Shown: positions 1 through 5,899, counted from the stretch's first letter. The stretch: 6,143 bases of DNA from an uncultured Mycoplasmataceae bacterium (GCA_947176635.1 CAMWRJ010000030.1:1-6143), one strand, 5' to 3'. Numbers and translations are program-made. The notes: generated by a model not told the origin, from the sequence alone.

Positions 1-4
1 GTAT

Positions 5-60
5 GCTTTTGAGTAATGACCTAACACATTTCAAAAGCTACTGATATTACTATGTTAGGT
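5..60. other. Interleaved inverted repeats, possible H-type pseudoknot
   Basis: Two perfect 8-bp inverted repeats interlock. GCTTTTGA at 5-12 pairs with TCAAAAGC at 31-38, and a G-U pair (13/30) extends it. ACCTAACA at 19-26, inside the first loop, pairs with TGTTAGGT at 53-60, outside it. Connecting loops are about 5, 3 and 14 nt, which is sterically comfortable for an H-type pseudoknot in RNA. It lies about 48 bp upstream of a small ORF with a strong ribosome binding site, so a role in controlling that ORF is possible. That role is inference, and the upstream context is cut off by the window edge. Confidence 0.45.
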
Positions 61-107
61 ATGTTCTAAATTAAGATCATATAGTTAATATTGGGAAGGG
101 AAAAATA

Positions 108-230
108 ATGAATTTATTTTTTCTAAAACAACTGATTGTCTACAATAAAAAAATTATGTCAGAACCAAAAGATTTATTAAAACTTTTGTACTACATAATT
201 TGTATTATAATTACTATAACAAAATTATAG
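108..230 (+). CDS. Small hydrophobic peptide, 40 aa, unknown function
   Basis: This is a short ORF whose ATG lies 7 nt after GGGAAGGG (93-100), one of the strongest Shine-Dalgarno-like sequences in the window. It encodes 40 residues and ends at TAG. The N-terminus (MNLFFLKQLIVY) is hydrophobic. A short charged middle with KK and EPKD follows, and the C-terminal 17 or so residues (from LLKLLYYII) are hydrophobic enough to form one membrane segment. It contains no TGA codons. A rho-independent terminator follows 36 bp downstream, so it may be the last or only gene of its transcript. Size and hydrophobicity recall small membrane peptides such as type I toxins or phage/plasmid accessory peptides, but no family is recognised. 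In DNA this AT-rich a 40-codon ORF can arise by chance; the ribosome binding site is the main support. Confidence 0.45.
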   Translation: MNLFFLKQLIVYNKKIMSEPKDLLKLLYYIICIIITITKL

Positions 231-265
231 CATAATATAATATTTGTAGATGATTAAGTTTTTAG

Positions 266-304
266 CCTAGAACACTAAATTATTTAGATGTTCTAGGTTT
301 TTTT
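266..304 (+). terminator. Rho-independent terminator
   Basis: CCTAGAACA (266-274) pairs with TGTTCTAGG (289-297). The stem continues as CTAAA/TTTAG (275-279/283-287) around a TTA loop with one bulged A at 288. Seven T follow (298-304). It would end transcription of the small ORF upstream and separates it from the promoter that begins immediately after. Confidence 0.85.
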
Positions 305-305
305 A

Positions 306-311
306 TATAAT
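306..311 (+). promoter_or_regulatory. -10 element for leader copy 1 / 69-aa gene
   Basis: A perfect TATAAT directly follows the T-run of the preceding terminator. The expected start site, about 7 nt downstream, coincides with the first base of the leader repeat at 319. Copy 2 of the leader has a TATAAT at almost the same distance (785-790). No good -35 box is visible; its place is occupied by the terminator stem. Confidence 0.5.
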
Positions 312-318
312 ATTTACT

Positions 319-473
319 AGACACATCCAAAAAAATATTTTTATACACACATTCAATAAGTTTTTTTGTATATGTCTGATTAATATAAAAAATTTTATTT
401 AATTAATACATTACAAAGAAGCTTGTTGTTAAACATAAGTTTCTTTTTTTGTATTTTAGAAAGAGAGAAGCTT
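319..473 (+). repeat. Leader repeat, copy 1 (5' UTR of 69-aa gene)
   Basis: This is the first copy of a direct repeat of about 155 bp, the second being at 797-952. The first 111 bp are identical; the rest differs by four substitutions and one T insertion. The predicted transcript begins near its first base. It contains (i) a long hairpin with AGACACATCCAAAAAAA (319-335) pairing with TTTTTTTGTATATGTCT (361-377), 15 of 17 positions, one mismatch being a possible wobble; (ii) a terminator-like hairpin at 415-450; and (iii) a purine-rich ribosome binding site (458-470) just before the ATG at 474. The loop of hairpin (i) contains TTATACACA (341-349), which fits the DnaA-box consensus. It ends where unrelated coding sequence starts, so it behaves as a regulatory leader rather than a duplicated gene. 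Confidence 0.85.
415..450 (+). terminator. Terminator-like hairpin in leader copy 1 (possible attenuator)
   Basis: AAAGAAGCTT (415-424) faces AAGTTTCTTT (437-446), giving ten base pairs in RNA with one G-U pair (421/440). The run of T extends to 450. It lies between the promoter and the ribosome binding site of the 69-aa gene, so read-through is needed for expression. That position suggests attenuation. The stem is AT-rich, so termination may be weak. Confidence 0.55.
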
Positions 474-683
474 ATGGGTAAAATATTCACATCAAAAGAA
501 ATTATATATATTAAAGCATTAATCGATCAATTAAAAGCTTGAGGTTATTGTTTTGATTATTCTGATCTAAATATAATATATATTAATGAAGACTCTGAAA
601 TTATACAAATTAGATTTTCTATTTGTGGTTATGAAGAGTTGTTTGTATATAATAAATTTTTGAAAACAAGCTCAACATATTAA
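474..683 (+). CDS. Hypothetical protein, 69 aa
   Basis: The start is ATG 474, 3 nt after the purine tract AGAAAGAGAGAAG (458-470); the stop is TAA 681-683. One in-frame TGA (540-542) is read as Trp 23 under code 4. The product is a small soluble-looking protein: a helical N-terminal third (TSKEIIYIKALIDQLKAW), then a tyrosine- and isoleucine-rich part likely to be beta (LNIIYINEDSEIIQIRFSI), then a short tail. There is no signal peptide, membrane segment or recognisable motif. It is flanked by the leader repeat and a dedicated terminator, so it is its own transcription unit. Sharing its leader with the 182-aa gene implies shared control. The family is not recognised. An alternative view is that it is the decayed remnant of a longer paralogue of the next gene, but the shared residues are few. 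Confidence 0.7.
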
Positions 684-692
684 CAAATATTC

Positions 693-727
693 AAAAATAG
701 TCAGATTTTATTATTGACTATTTTTTT
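693..727 (+). terminator. Rho-independent terminator after 69-aa gene
   Basis: AAAAATAGTCA (693-703) pairs perfectly with TGACTATTTTT (715-725) across an 11-nt loop, and the T-run continues to 727. It starts 9 bp after the stop codon at 681-683. Confidence 0.85.
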
Positions 728-759
728 ATTTTCATACATAAAAATAATCAAGAGCTTTA

Positions 760-790
760 TCGACTTTCTTTTTCAATAAAATGATATAAT
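760..790 (+). promoter_or_regulatory. Promoter for leader copy 2 / 182-aa gene
   Basis: TATAAT at 785-790 is a perfect -10 box. TCGACT at 760-765 is a 4-of-6 match to the -35 consensus, with a 19-bp spacer. The expected start site falls at about 797, the first base of the second leader repeat, as for copy 1. Confidence 0.55.
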
Positions 791-796
791 TTTAAC

Positions 797-952
797 AGAC
801 ACATCCAAAAAAATATTTTTATACACACATTCAATAAGTTTTTTTGTATATGTCTGATTAATATAAAAAATTTTATTTAATTAATACATTACAAAGAAGC
901 TTGTTGTCAAACATAAGCTTCTTTTTTTTGTTTTTTAGAAAGAGAGAAGATT
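797..952 (+). repeat. Leader repeat, copy 2 (5' UTR of 182-aa gene)
   Basis: This is the second copy of the leader repeat, 478 bp downstream of the first. Bases 797-907 match 319-429 exactly. After that there are substitutions at 908, 918, 932 and 950 and one extra T in the T-run. It carries the same long first hairpin, the same TTATACACA (819-827), a terminator-like hairpin (893-929), and the purine-rich ribosome binding site (937-949) before ATG 953. Near-identity of non-coding sequence above two dissimilar genes points either to recent duplication or to functional constraint on the RNA. Confidence 0.85.
893..929 (+). terminator. Terminator-like hairpin in leader copy 2 (possible attenuator)
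   Basis: AAAGAAGCTT (893-902) pairs perfectly with AAGCTTCTTT (915-924) over a 12-nt loop, and the T-run continues to 929. Compared with copy 1, the change at 918 (T to C) turns a G-U pair into G-C, so the stem is kept. It lies just upstream of the ribosome binding site, as in copy 1. Confidence 0.6.
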
Positions 953-1501
953 ATGAAAAAAACAATTAATTTAGAACAATTAAATTTAATCTTAGATAGT
1001 TTATATAATCGTGGTCATTTTGATGAACTTTATGTAAGAGTGAATCGCTTATTTCTGACTGAATGCATTTGAAAAGAAGCTATTGAACATAAAAATAAAT
1101 CAAACAGTTCTTCGAACAATATTGACTTAGAATATTTAAGATATATTTTGGATTATTATGATGAAGAAGATTATTTTGATTCACGTGCTTTTTGTTTAAT
1201 AGATGATGAAGAAGAATTAAAAGAATCTTTTGAAAATTTTAAAAAAGATTTTAATGAACTTATGAAATTTCAAAATTTAATATTTGAATATAAATTTGTT
1301 CATGAAAAAATATGAAATACTCTTTATGAAACTCGTAAAAATTTTTCTGAATCTGAAGAAAATAAAATAAAATATGATCTTTATTATAGATTTATTCAAA
1401 ATTTGCCTAAAGAAATAAGACCTTATAATTGTTATTGAATTCAAAAAGAACACAAACTTATAAAATATATAGAAAAAGAAATTGAAAATTTAATTGAATA
1501 A
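953..1501 (+). CDS. Hypothetical acidic helical protein, 182 aa
   Basis: The start is ATG 953, 3 nt after AGAAAGAGAGAAG; the stop is TAA 1499-1501. Three in-frame TGA codons (at 1070, 1313 and 1436) are read as Trp, so a standard-code search would miss it. The protein is rich in Glu, Asp, Lys, Phe and Tyr and looks mostly helical. An acidic stretch (LDYYDEEDYF, then IDDEEELKESFENF) lies in the middle, and a lysine/glutamate helix (HKLIKYIEKEIENLIE) closes the C-terminus. I see no signal peptide, membrane segment, HTH or catalytic motif. It shares its leader with the 69-aa gene and is followed by the large fold-back, so it is probably monocistronic. The family is not recognised. By position it is an accessory gene of the mobile element; an RNA-regulated antirestriction-like or toxin/antitoxin role would be pure speculation. 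Confidence 0.8.
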
Positions 1502-1530
1502 TTTAATAAAAAACAATATAGCTAAAATCA

Positions 1531-1648
1531 CTTATAAACATGCTCCCTTAATAGCAAAATAGAGGGTGTTAAAAAGTTGCCCAGTAAGGAGCAACTTTTT
1601 AACACCCTCCAAAACTTTTTAGTTCGCTATTAGGGGACATGTTTATAG
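1531..1648. repeat. Large nested fold-back (two stacked stems)
   Basis: The inner stem is a perfect 19-bp inverted repeat, GAGGGTGTTAAAAAGTTGC (1562-1580) against 1591-1609, around the 10-nt loop CCAGTAAGGA. The outer stem pairs 1532-1555 with 1626-1648 over about 23 bp, with one bulged C (1543) and wobbles at the end and in the middle. Internal loops of 6 and 16 nt separate the two. It is non-coding and lies 30 bp after the stop of the 182-aa gene. It could be a strong terminator, a MITE-like fold-back element, a single-strand origin, or a structured RNA. I see no obvious target-site duplication at its ends. Confidence 0.8.
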
Positions 1649-1667
1649 TTCAAACTAACTATTTTTT
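1645..1667 (+). terminator. Weak terminator-like hairpin overlapping the fold-back
   Basis: ATAGTT (1645-1650) pairs with AACTAT (1657-1662) and is followed by T up to 1667. The left arm overlaps the right arm of the outer fold-back stem, so the two structures cannot form together. The stem is only 6 bp and AT-rich, so termination is uncertain. Confidence 0.35.
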
Positions 1668-1697
1668 ATTATATTTGAGATTTTTAGTGAAAGTAAA

Positions 1698-1718
1698 ACC
1701 GGAATTTTAAGTTCCGGT
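1698..1718. repeat. Short GC-containing hairpin
   Basis: ACCGGAA (1698-1704) pairs perfectly with TTCCGGT (1712-1718) over a 7-nt loop. On the minus strand the stem is followed by TTTT, so it might terminate minus-strand transcription. It could equally be an operator palindrome for the downstream genes. Confidence 0.45.
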
Positions 1719-1740
1719 CATCCAAATATTTTTATACACA
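1719..1740 (+). repeat. Fragment of the leader repeat
   Basis: CATCCAAATATTTTTATACACA matches the start of the leader repeats at 325-349 and 803-827 apart from a shorter A-run, and includes the same TTATACACA (1732-1740). It lies about 104 bp upstream of the small membrane protein gene. It may be a degenerate third leader or an independent binding site. Confidence 0.5.
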
Positions 1741-1764
1741 AAATAATTATATCACTTTTTTTTA

Positions 1765-1770
1765 TATAAT
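1765..1770 (+). promoter_or_regulatory. Possible -10 element for the membrane protein / coupling protein operon
   Basis: A perfect TATAAT follows a T-run. No convincing -35 box is seen at the right distance, and TATAAT is common by chance in such AT-rich DNA. A start near 1777 would give a 5' UTR of about 67 nt containing the hairpin at 1806-1828. Confidence 0.4.
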
Positions 1771-1805
1771 TAAATTACATAACTAATTTAAAAGTTTACA
1801 ATCAA

Positions 1806-1828
1806 ACAACTAACAAATTGTTAGTTGT
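1806..1828 (+). promoter_or_regulatory. Perfect 10-bp hairpin just upstream of the operon
   Basis: ACAACTAACA (1806-1815) pairs perfectly with TGTTAGTTGT (1819-1828) around AAT. The tail CTATTTTATT is T-rich but interrupted. It ends 15 nt before ATG 1844, the position the terminator-like hairpins hold in the two leader repeats. It could be an attenuator, an operator or a translational control hairpin. Confidence 0.5.
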
Positions 1829-1843
1829 CTATTTTATTCATAT

Positions 1844-2158
1844 ATGATTAATACAAATAATAAAACTATAATACCCGTTATATTAGGTATGTTCATAATT
1901 ATAATTATGATAACTATGGTTATAATCGGTTTCAAAAAAAGAAAAATAAAGAAAATATTAAAAGAATATAGCTATTATAAAAATCAAAAAATAAATAGTG
2001 ATATAGAAAAATTAAAGAAAACTAAAAAGTTATTCAATATTGTATTAGGTGTTCTAGGTGGAATACTAGGAGCATTAGTAATGTATTTGTTTGTCGAACA
2101 AATCATTTATATTTCAAATCTAGTAGATGATGGAGTAAATAATGAAAAAATTATTTAA
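1844..2158 (+). CDS. Small two-TM membrane protein, 104 aa, upstream of coupling protein
   Basis: The ATG at 1844 opens an ORF with no TGA codons, ending at TAA 2156-2158. Hydrophobic segment 1 spans residues 9-30 (almost all Ile, Val, Met). A strongly basic linker (KKRKIKK) and a charged middle (32-62) follow. Hydrophobic segment 2 spans 65-84 and is glycine-rich (GVLGGILGAL). The basic linker after segment 1 suggests that the middle lies in the cytoplasm. No good Shine-Dalgarno precedes 1844, and no better internal start is apparent. The last 17 bp overlap the start of the coupling protein gene in another frame, which implies one transcript and probably translational coupling. By position it is a candidate membrane partner of the coupling protein or mating channel. 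The family is not recognised. Confidence 0.75.
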   Translation: MINTNNKTIIPVILGMFIIIIMITMVIIGFKKRKIKKILKEYSYYKNQKINSDIEKLKKTKKLFNIVLGVLGGILGALVMYLFVEQIIYISNLVDDGVNNEKII

Positions 2159-4502
2159 AAAATCAATTTTATGGTTAATCATTTGAATCCTATTAAGTAT
2201 AATGCTACTATTTGCATCAATGGCTTTATTTGCATTCACAACACAAAAATCAGTTACATGATCTAATATGGTTTTTGTACTACATAAAACAAAAACAAAA
2301 GAAATTTTATTAATAACATTTATATTGCCTATTTTAATAAAATTAATGTTATTAATTTTCTATAAATATGTTTGAAAGAAACCAAAAGTTGCTGCTGATA
2401 TAAAAAGAGCTAATAGTGATTTTTATGGTTTAGCTAATTTCTTAGCTAATGAAAAAATTAGTCCTGATTTATCAATATTTGAAAAACAATTCACATCAAA
2501 TAAAAATGAAATGGGTTGGGTTGTCAAGAGTAAGTTTATAAATAATAATACTCAATCTTGAATAAGTTCTTGTACTAAAACAGGTCATCATTGTTTAGTC
2601 ATTGGTGCTACAGCATCAGGTAAAACTCAAAAGACAATTTTACAATCAATTTCTCATAATGCAAAAATTGAAAATTTAGCTGATAAGCCTAGTTTTGTTA
2701 TTTTCGATCCAAAAGGTGAAATTGCGAATAATCAAGCTGAATTTTTAATGAAAAATGGATATGACATAAAAATATTTAATTTAAGAGATACTTTTAAATC
2801 TTCTTGTTGAAATCCATTGTTTTTAGCTAATAAACTTTATTTTGATGCTAAATTACTAGAAATTGAAATAGAAGAAAAACAAAGTCATTTTAAAAATTTC
2901 AGAACTGAAATTAATAATGAAAATGTAAAAGAATTAAATTTATCATATTTAAATAATTTATCTGAAAGTATTAAAGAAAAAAGAAATAATAAAAAATTAT
3001 TATCTAAAGATGAATTATTTGAAATTCAAAATGAAATAGAAAAAGAAATTGATAGATTAGAAGAATTAAAAGCTAAAGCAATTGTTAAAATTAGTAATGT
3101 TGATGAAATTATAAATGATATCGGTTTAGCACTTTATAATGATCCAAATAGTAAAGAAAAATTTTGACAAGAATCTGCTAAATCTGGTTTCTTGGCAATT
3201 TATTACTTAATGTTAGAAACTATAGAAGAAAAATATCTAAATGATAAAAAATATAATGAAATTAATAAAGAAAAGATAATAGAAGCTTATTCAAAAATAA
3301 ATTTACCATCCATAGCTTCTGTTCTTACGAATTTAGAAGATATTAAAGAGTGTTTCAAACTTGTTCAAAATTTAAAATATGAAGAACTAGCTATAAAATA
3401 CAAAATGAAAAAAAGTTATATCAATGGTGCCTCAATATTCTTAAATGATAGCGGTAATACATTAGGAAATATTGTAGCTACAATAAACACAGGACTAGAA
3501 CAATACAAACAATCAACAATGCAAAATATAACAACAACTAATGAAATAGAATTAGATAAGATTGCTGATTCTGAAAAACCAGTTGCTTTATTTATTATTG
3601 TTCCAGATGAAAAAGAAAATTTATATAAATTTGCTACATTATTTGTTGATCAAATTTATAAAGCTAATATTAGTTTAGCTTCAACAAAAAGAGAACAAAA
3701 ATTACCAAGACCTTTAATGTTCTTCTTAGATGAATTCGGAAATATTCCTACAATCCCTAAATTTGAAACTATGATTACTGTATCACGTAGTAGAAATATT
3801 TTCTTTTGTATTGCAATTCAAGGGTTCAATCAAATTGATTCCAAATACGGAAAAGATAATGCAAATGTCATTATCGAAAATATGCTACTACATATATATG
3901 TTTCTAGTACAGATCAAAAAACTATCCAATACTATCAAAAAAGAGCTGGTACATATACAATTTACAAAACATCAATATCAACAAATATTCAAAACGAAAC
4001 AACAAAAAATAGTACAAGTACTAATTTAGATAAAAAAGATTTATTGAACGAAGATGATATAAAAAATAATCCAAATGACATGTTAATGATATTTTATAAA
4101 AATTTAAATATGTCATGAATAAAAACTGATCCATGATGAAAATGTTTAGATTTACATACACAACGTATTGGCTATGAAAATCTAAATAAAACAAGAATAT
4201 TTAGATTTGAAGAACACTATTTTAATCCTTTATTATTTTGATTAAAAGAATCTTATGAAGCAATAATTGAAAAATATAAATATAAAGAAAATGTTAAAAA
4301 ATATCTCGATGAATCAACAAGTCCTGCAGATAAAGGGAATTGTTTAAAAAGAATAAAAGAAAGTAAACACTTTAATGAAAATGACATTCTTATCATAGAA
4401 AAAACTAAAAAGAAAAATGAACAAAAAACAAAACTTGATACACCTATAAATTCAAATAACGATGAAATTTCACAATTAATTCAAAGTTATCATAATAATT
4501 AA
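2142..4502 (+). CDS. Type IV coupling protein, VirD4/TraG family
   Basis: This 786-aa protein reads through ten TGA codons as Trp (residues 15, 40, 78, 140, 223, 342, 659, 665, 666, 700); TGG is used only twice. ATG 2142 is preceded by GGAG (2132-2135) at 6-nt spacing and overlaps the upstream gene. Two N-terminal membrane segments (about 8-32 and 55-77) anchor it. The ATPase domain has a Walker A GATASGKT (155-162), FDPKGE (188-193), WNPL (223-226), FW (341-342), and the family signature LDEFGN (529-534) followed by RSRNIFFCIAIQGFNQI. In known members this hexameric membrane ATPase brings the relaxase-DNA complex to the type IV secretion channel. Residues 230-330 form a lysine/glutamate-rich helical insertion, longer than I expect between WNPL and FW. 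The C-terminal 80 residues are charged and variable. The family call is firm; plasmid versus integrative element is open. A terminator follows directly. Confidence 0.95.
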
Positions 4503-4516
4503 ATTTAATTAAATAT

Positions 4517-4543
4517 AATAGCGCTATCAATGCGCTATTTTTT
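4517..4543 (+). terminator. Rho-independent terminator after the coupling protein gene
   Basis: AATAGCGC (4517-4524) pairs perfectly with GCGCTATT (4532-4539) over a 7-nt loop, with T at 4538-4543. It starts 14 bp after the stop. A TATAAT (4514-4519) overlaps the left arm and could be the -10 of the transposase gene, in which case promoter and terminator share sequence. Confidence 0.85.
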
Positions 4544-4566
4544 AATGTAGATGTTGGGAGTTTAAT

Positions 4567-5721
4567 ATGTTAGATGATGAAATAAAAAGTTTAATTCAAG
4601 AAAAGATTAAAGAATATGATGAAAATTTTTATTTTAATGAATATAAGAAGGATAATTCTAATTTAGTTTTTAAAGGTTATATGAGTAGAACCATTTTGTA
4701 TAAAGATATGAAATTAAAAATTAGAATTCGTTATTATAGAGACACTAAAAACAATAAAAATATATATCCTGTTTATGAAAAATATGAAATTGAAAAGAGA
4801 TATTTTTACAATAAAAAAATAAGAAAAAATATAGCTAAAAATATTATTAAAAATAACATATCTTTTCAAGCGGCTACTGATATTATTGACGGGTTCAAAA
4901 TATCAAAAAGCTCTGTAAGAAGATATGTTCAAGAATTCCATTATTTATATAAATATGAACATAATATTGAAATTAATCCTAAATTATTTAAAAACATTTT
5001 TATTAGTATTGATGATACTTTCAGGAATGTAATTTCAAACAGAACAAAATATAAATATAGATTTAGAATTATCACAATTCATCAAGGAAAAGTCAATAAC
5101 AAATTTATTAATCAAATAAAAATTTGTATTTCTTCTAAAGTTAACAATAATAAAAATAACCTTTTGTATACTAATGAAATTATTAAAAATACACTAGATA
5201 AATATTATCTAGCTAATGAACAAAATTATCAAATTATTTGTTGTGGAGACGGAGCAAAATATATAAAAAATATAGCTAAAAATTATCCTGATTCAATGCA
5301 AATTTTGGACAAATTTCACTGTTTTAATAATGTTTACAAAGTCTTTAATTTTAGAAAAATTGATAGAAATTTAAAAACGAAAGAAGCACTTAAATTAAAT
5401 AAATTTAAGAAAAACACATATAAAAAAATAATTAATTTTTTAGAAAAAAATAAATTTAATTCTATTTATAAATTGTTAGAAAAATCCGAAAAAACCTTCT
5501 CAAATAACCAAAAGATTAAAGATGTAAAAAGACTAAAAACATATATTAAAAATAACGAAAAATCAATCAAAAATTGATCATATTTTGATTCAAATCCCAC
5601 ACTTACAGAGACATATGTTCAGCAAATTTTAAAGAGATATTTTGGCAATATTGGGAAGATTTATTCGCTTGAAATACTTAAAAATATAGTCTCAAATAAT
5701 TGTTATTTTTATGCATTCTAA
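4567..5721 (+). CDS. UPF0236/ISLre2-like DDE transposase, 384 aa
   Basis: ATG 4567 lies 6 nt after GGGAG (4556-4560). One TGA (5575) is read as Trp 337, so a standard-code reading loses the last 48 residues; the true stop is TAA 5719-5721. A basic, lysine-rich N-terminal part is followed by a helix-turn-helix-like segment (about 97-121, ISFQAATDIIDGFKISKSSV). The catalytic core shows SIDDTF (148-152, Asp 149/150), CGDGAKYIKN (226-235, Asp 228) and LDKFHCFNN (247-255), the pattern I know from UPF0236/ISLre2 transposases. Glu 348 in TLTETYV is a candidate third acidic residue. At 384 aa it is shorter than the roughly 450 aa I remember for the family, yet both ends look intact. It probably catalyses movement of itself or of the surrounding element. 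I found no terminal inverted repeats tightly bounding the gene. Confidence 0.85.
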
Positions 5722-5770
5722 CTATCAAAACATTTTCGATTTATTGAAAATCAGGTTAGGCGGCTTTTCG

Positions 5771-5790
5771 TATTTTGGTGTTCCAAAATA
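5771..5790. repeat. Perfect 8-bp hairpin with tetraloop
   Basis: TATTTTGG (5771-5778) and CCAAAATA (5783-5790) pair perfectly around TGTT. No T-run follows, so it is unlikely to be a terminator. A hairpin recognised in single-stranded DNA or a protein-binding site are alternatives. Confidence 0.55.
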
Positions 5791-5804
5791 TCACTGATAC
5801 ATTG

Positions 5805-5847
5805 TGCTACATTTATTACATAAATGTAGAGTAAAAAATGTAGCAGT
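5805..5847. repeat. Inverted copies of the TGTAGCA motif
   Basis: TGCTACATTT (5805-5814) is the inverse of AAATGTAGCA (5836-5845). Between them, CTACATTTA (5807-5815) and TAAATGTAG (5821-5829) form a perfect 9-bp hairpin with loop TTACA. One left arm can therefore pair with either of two right arms. Confidence 0.65.
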
Positions 5848-5872
5848 ACTAAAAGAGAGATAGCAGTTTTTG

Positions 5873-5891
5873 AATTTTATTAAATAAAATT
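5873..5891. repeat. Perfect AT inverted repeat next to the GC island
   Basis: AATTTTATT (5873-5881) and AATAAAATT (5883-5891) form a perfect 9-bp inverted repeat around one A. It lies 9 bp before the GC-rich island, the position an inverted repeat often takes beside a nic site. All pairs are A-T, so chance is a real possibility in this background. Confidence 0.45.
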
Positions 5892-5899
5892 TTAAAAAG

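Noticed and set aside
319..952. CRISPR array
   Set aside because: There are only two long repeat units, 478 bp apart, with a gene between them; no short regularly spaced repeats are present.
1531..1648. tRNA or other known structural RNA gene
   Set aside because: The fold is a simple nested hairpin without a cloverleaf or TTCGA-type T-loop; no tRNA or rRNA signature is seen anywhere in the window.
3811..4029. 72-codon ORF in another frame
   Set aside because: It lies wholly inside the conserved motif region of the coupling protein and is a shadow frame with no ribosome binding site.
2817..4118. Separate 116-aa and 308-aa proteins, or a frameshifted/broken coupling protein
   Set aside because: All pieces are in one frame and are separated only by TGA. 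Under code 4 they form one continuous 786-aa protein with motifs in the proper order.
4524..5728. CTATCAA at 4524-4530 and 5722-5728 as a target-site duplication of an insertion sequence
   Set aside because: No matching terminal inverted repeats lie inside the two copies, and the left one is part of a terminator loop. A 7-bp AT-rich match can be chance.
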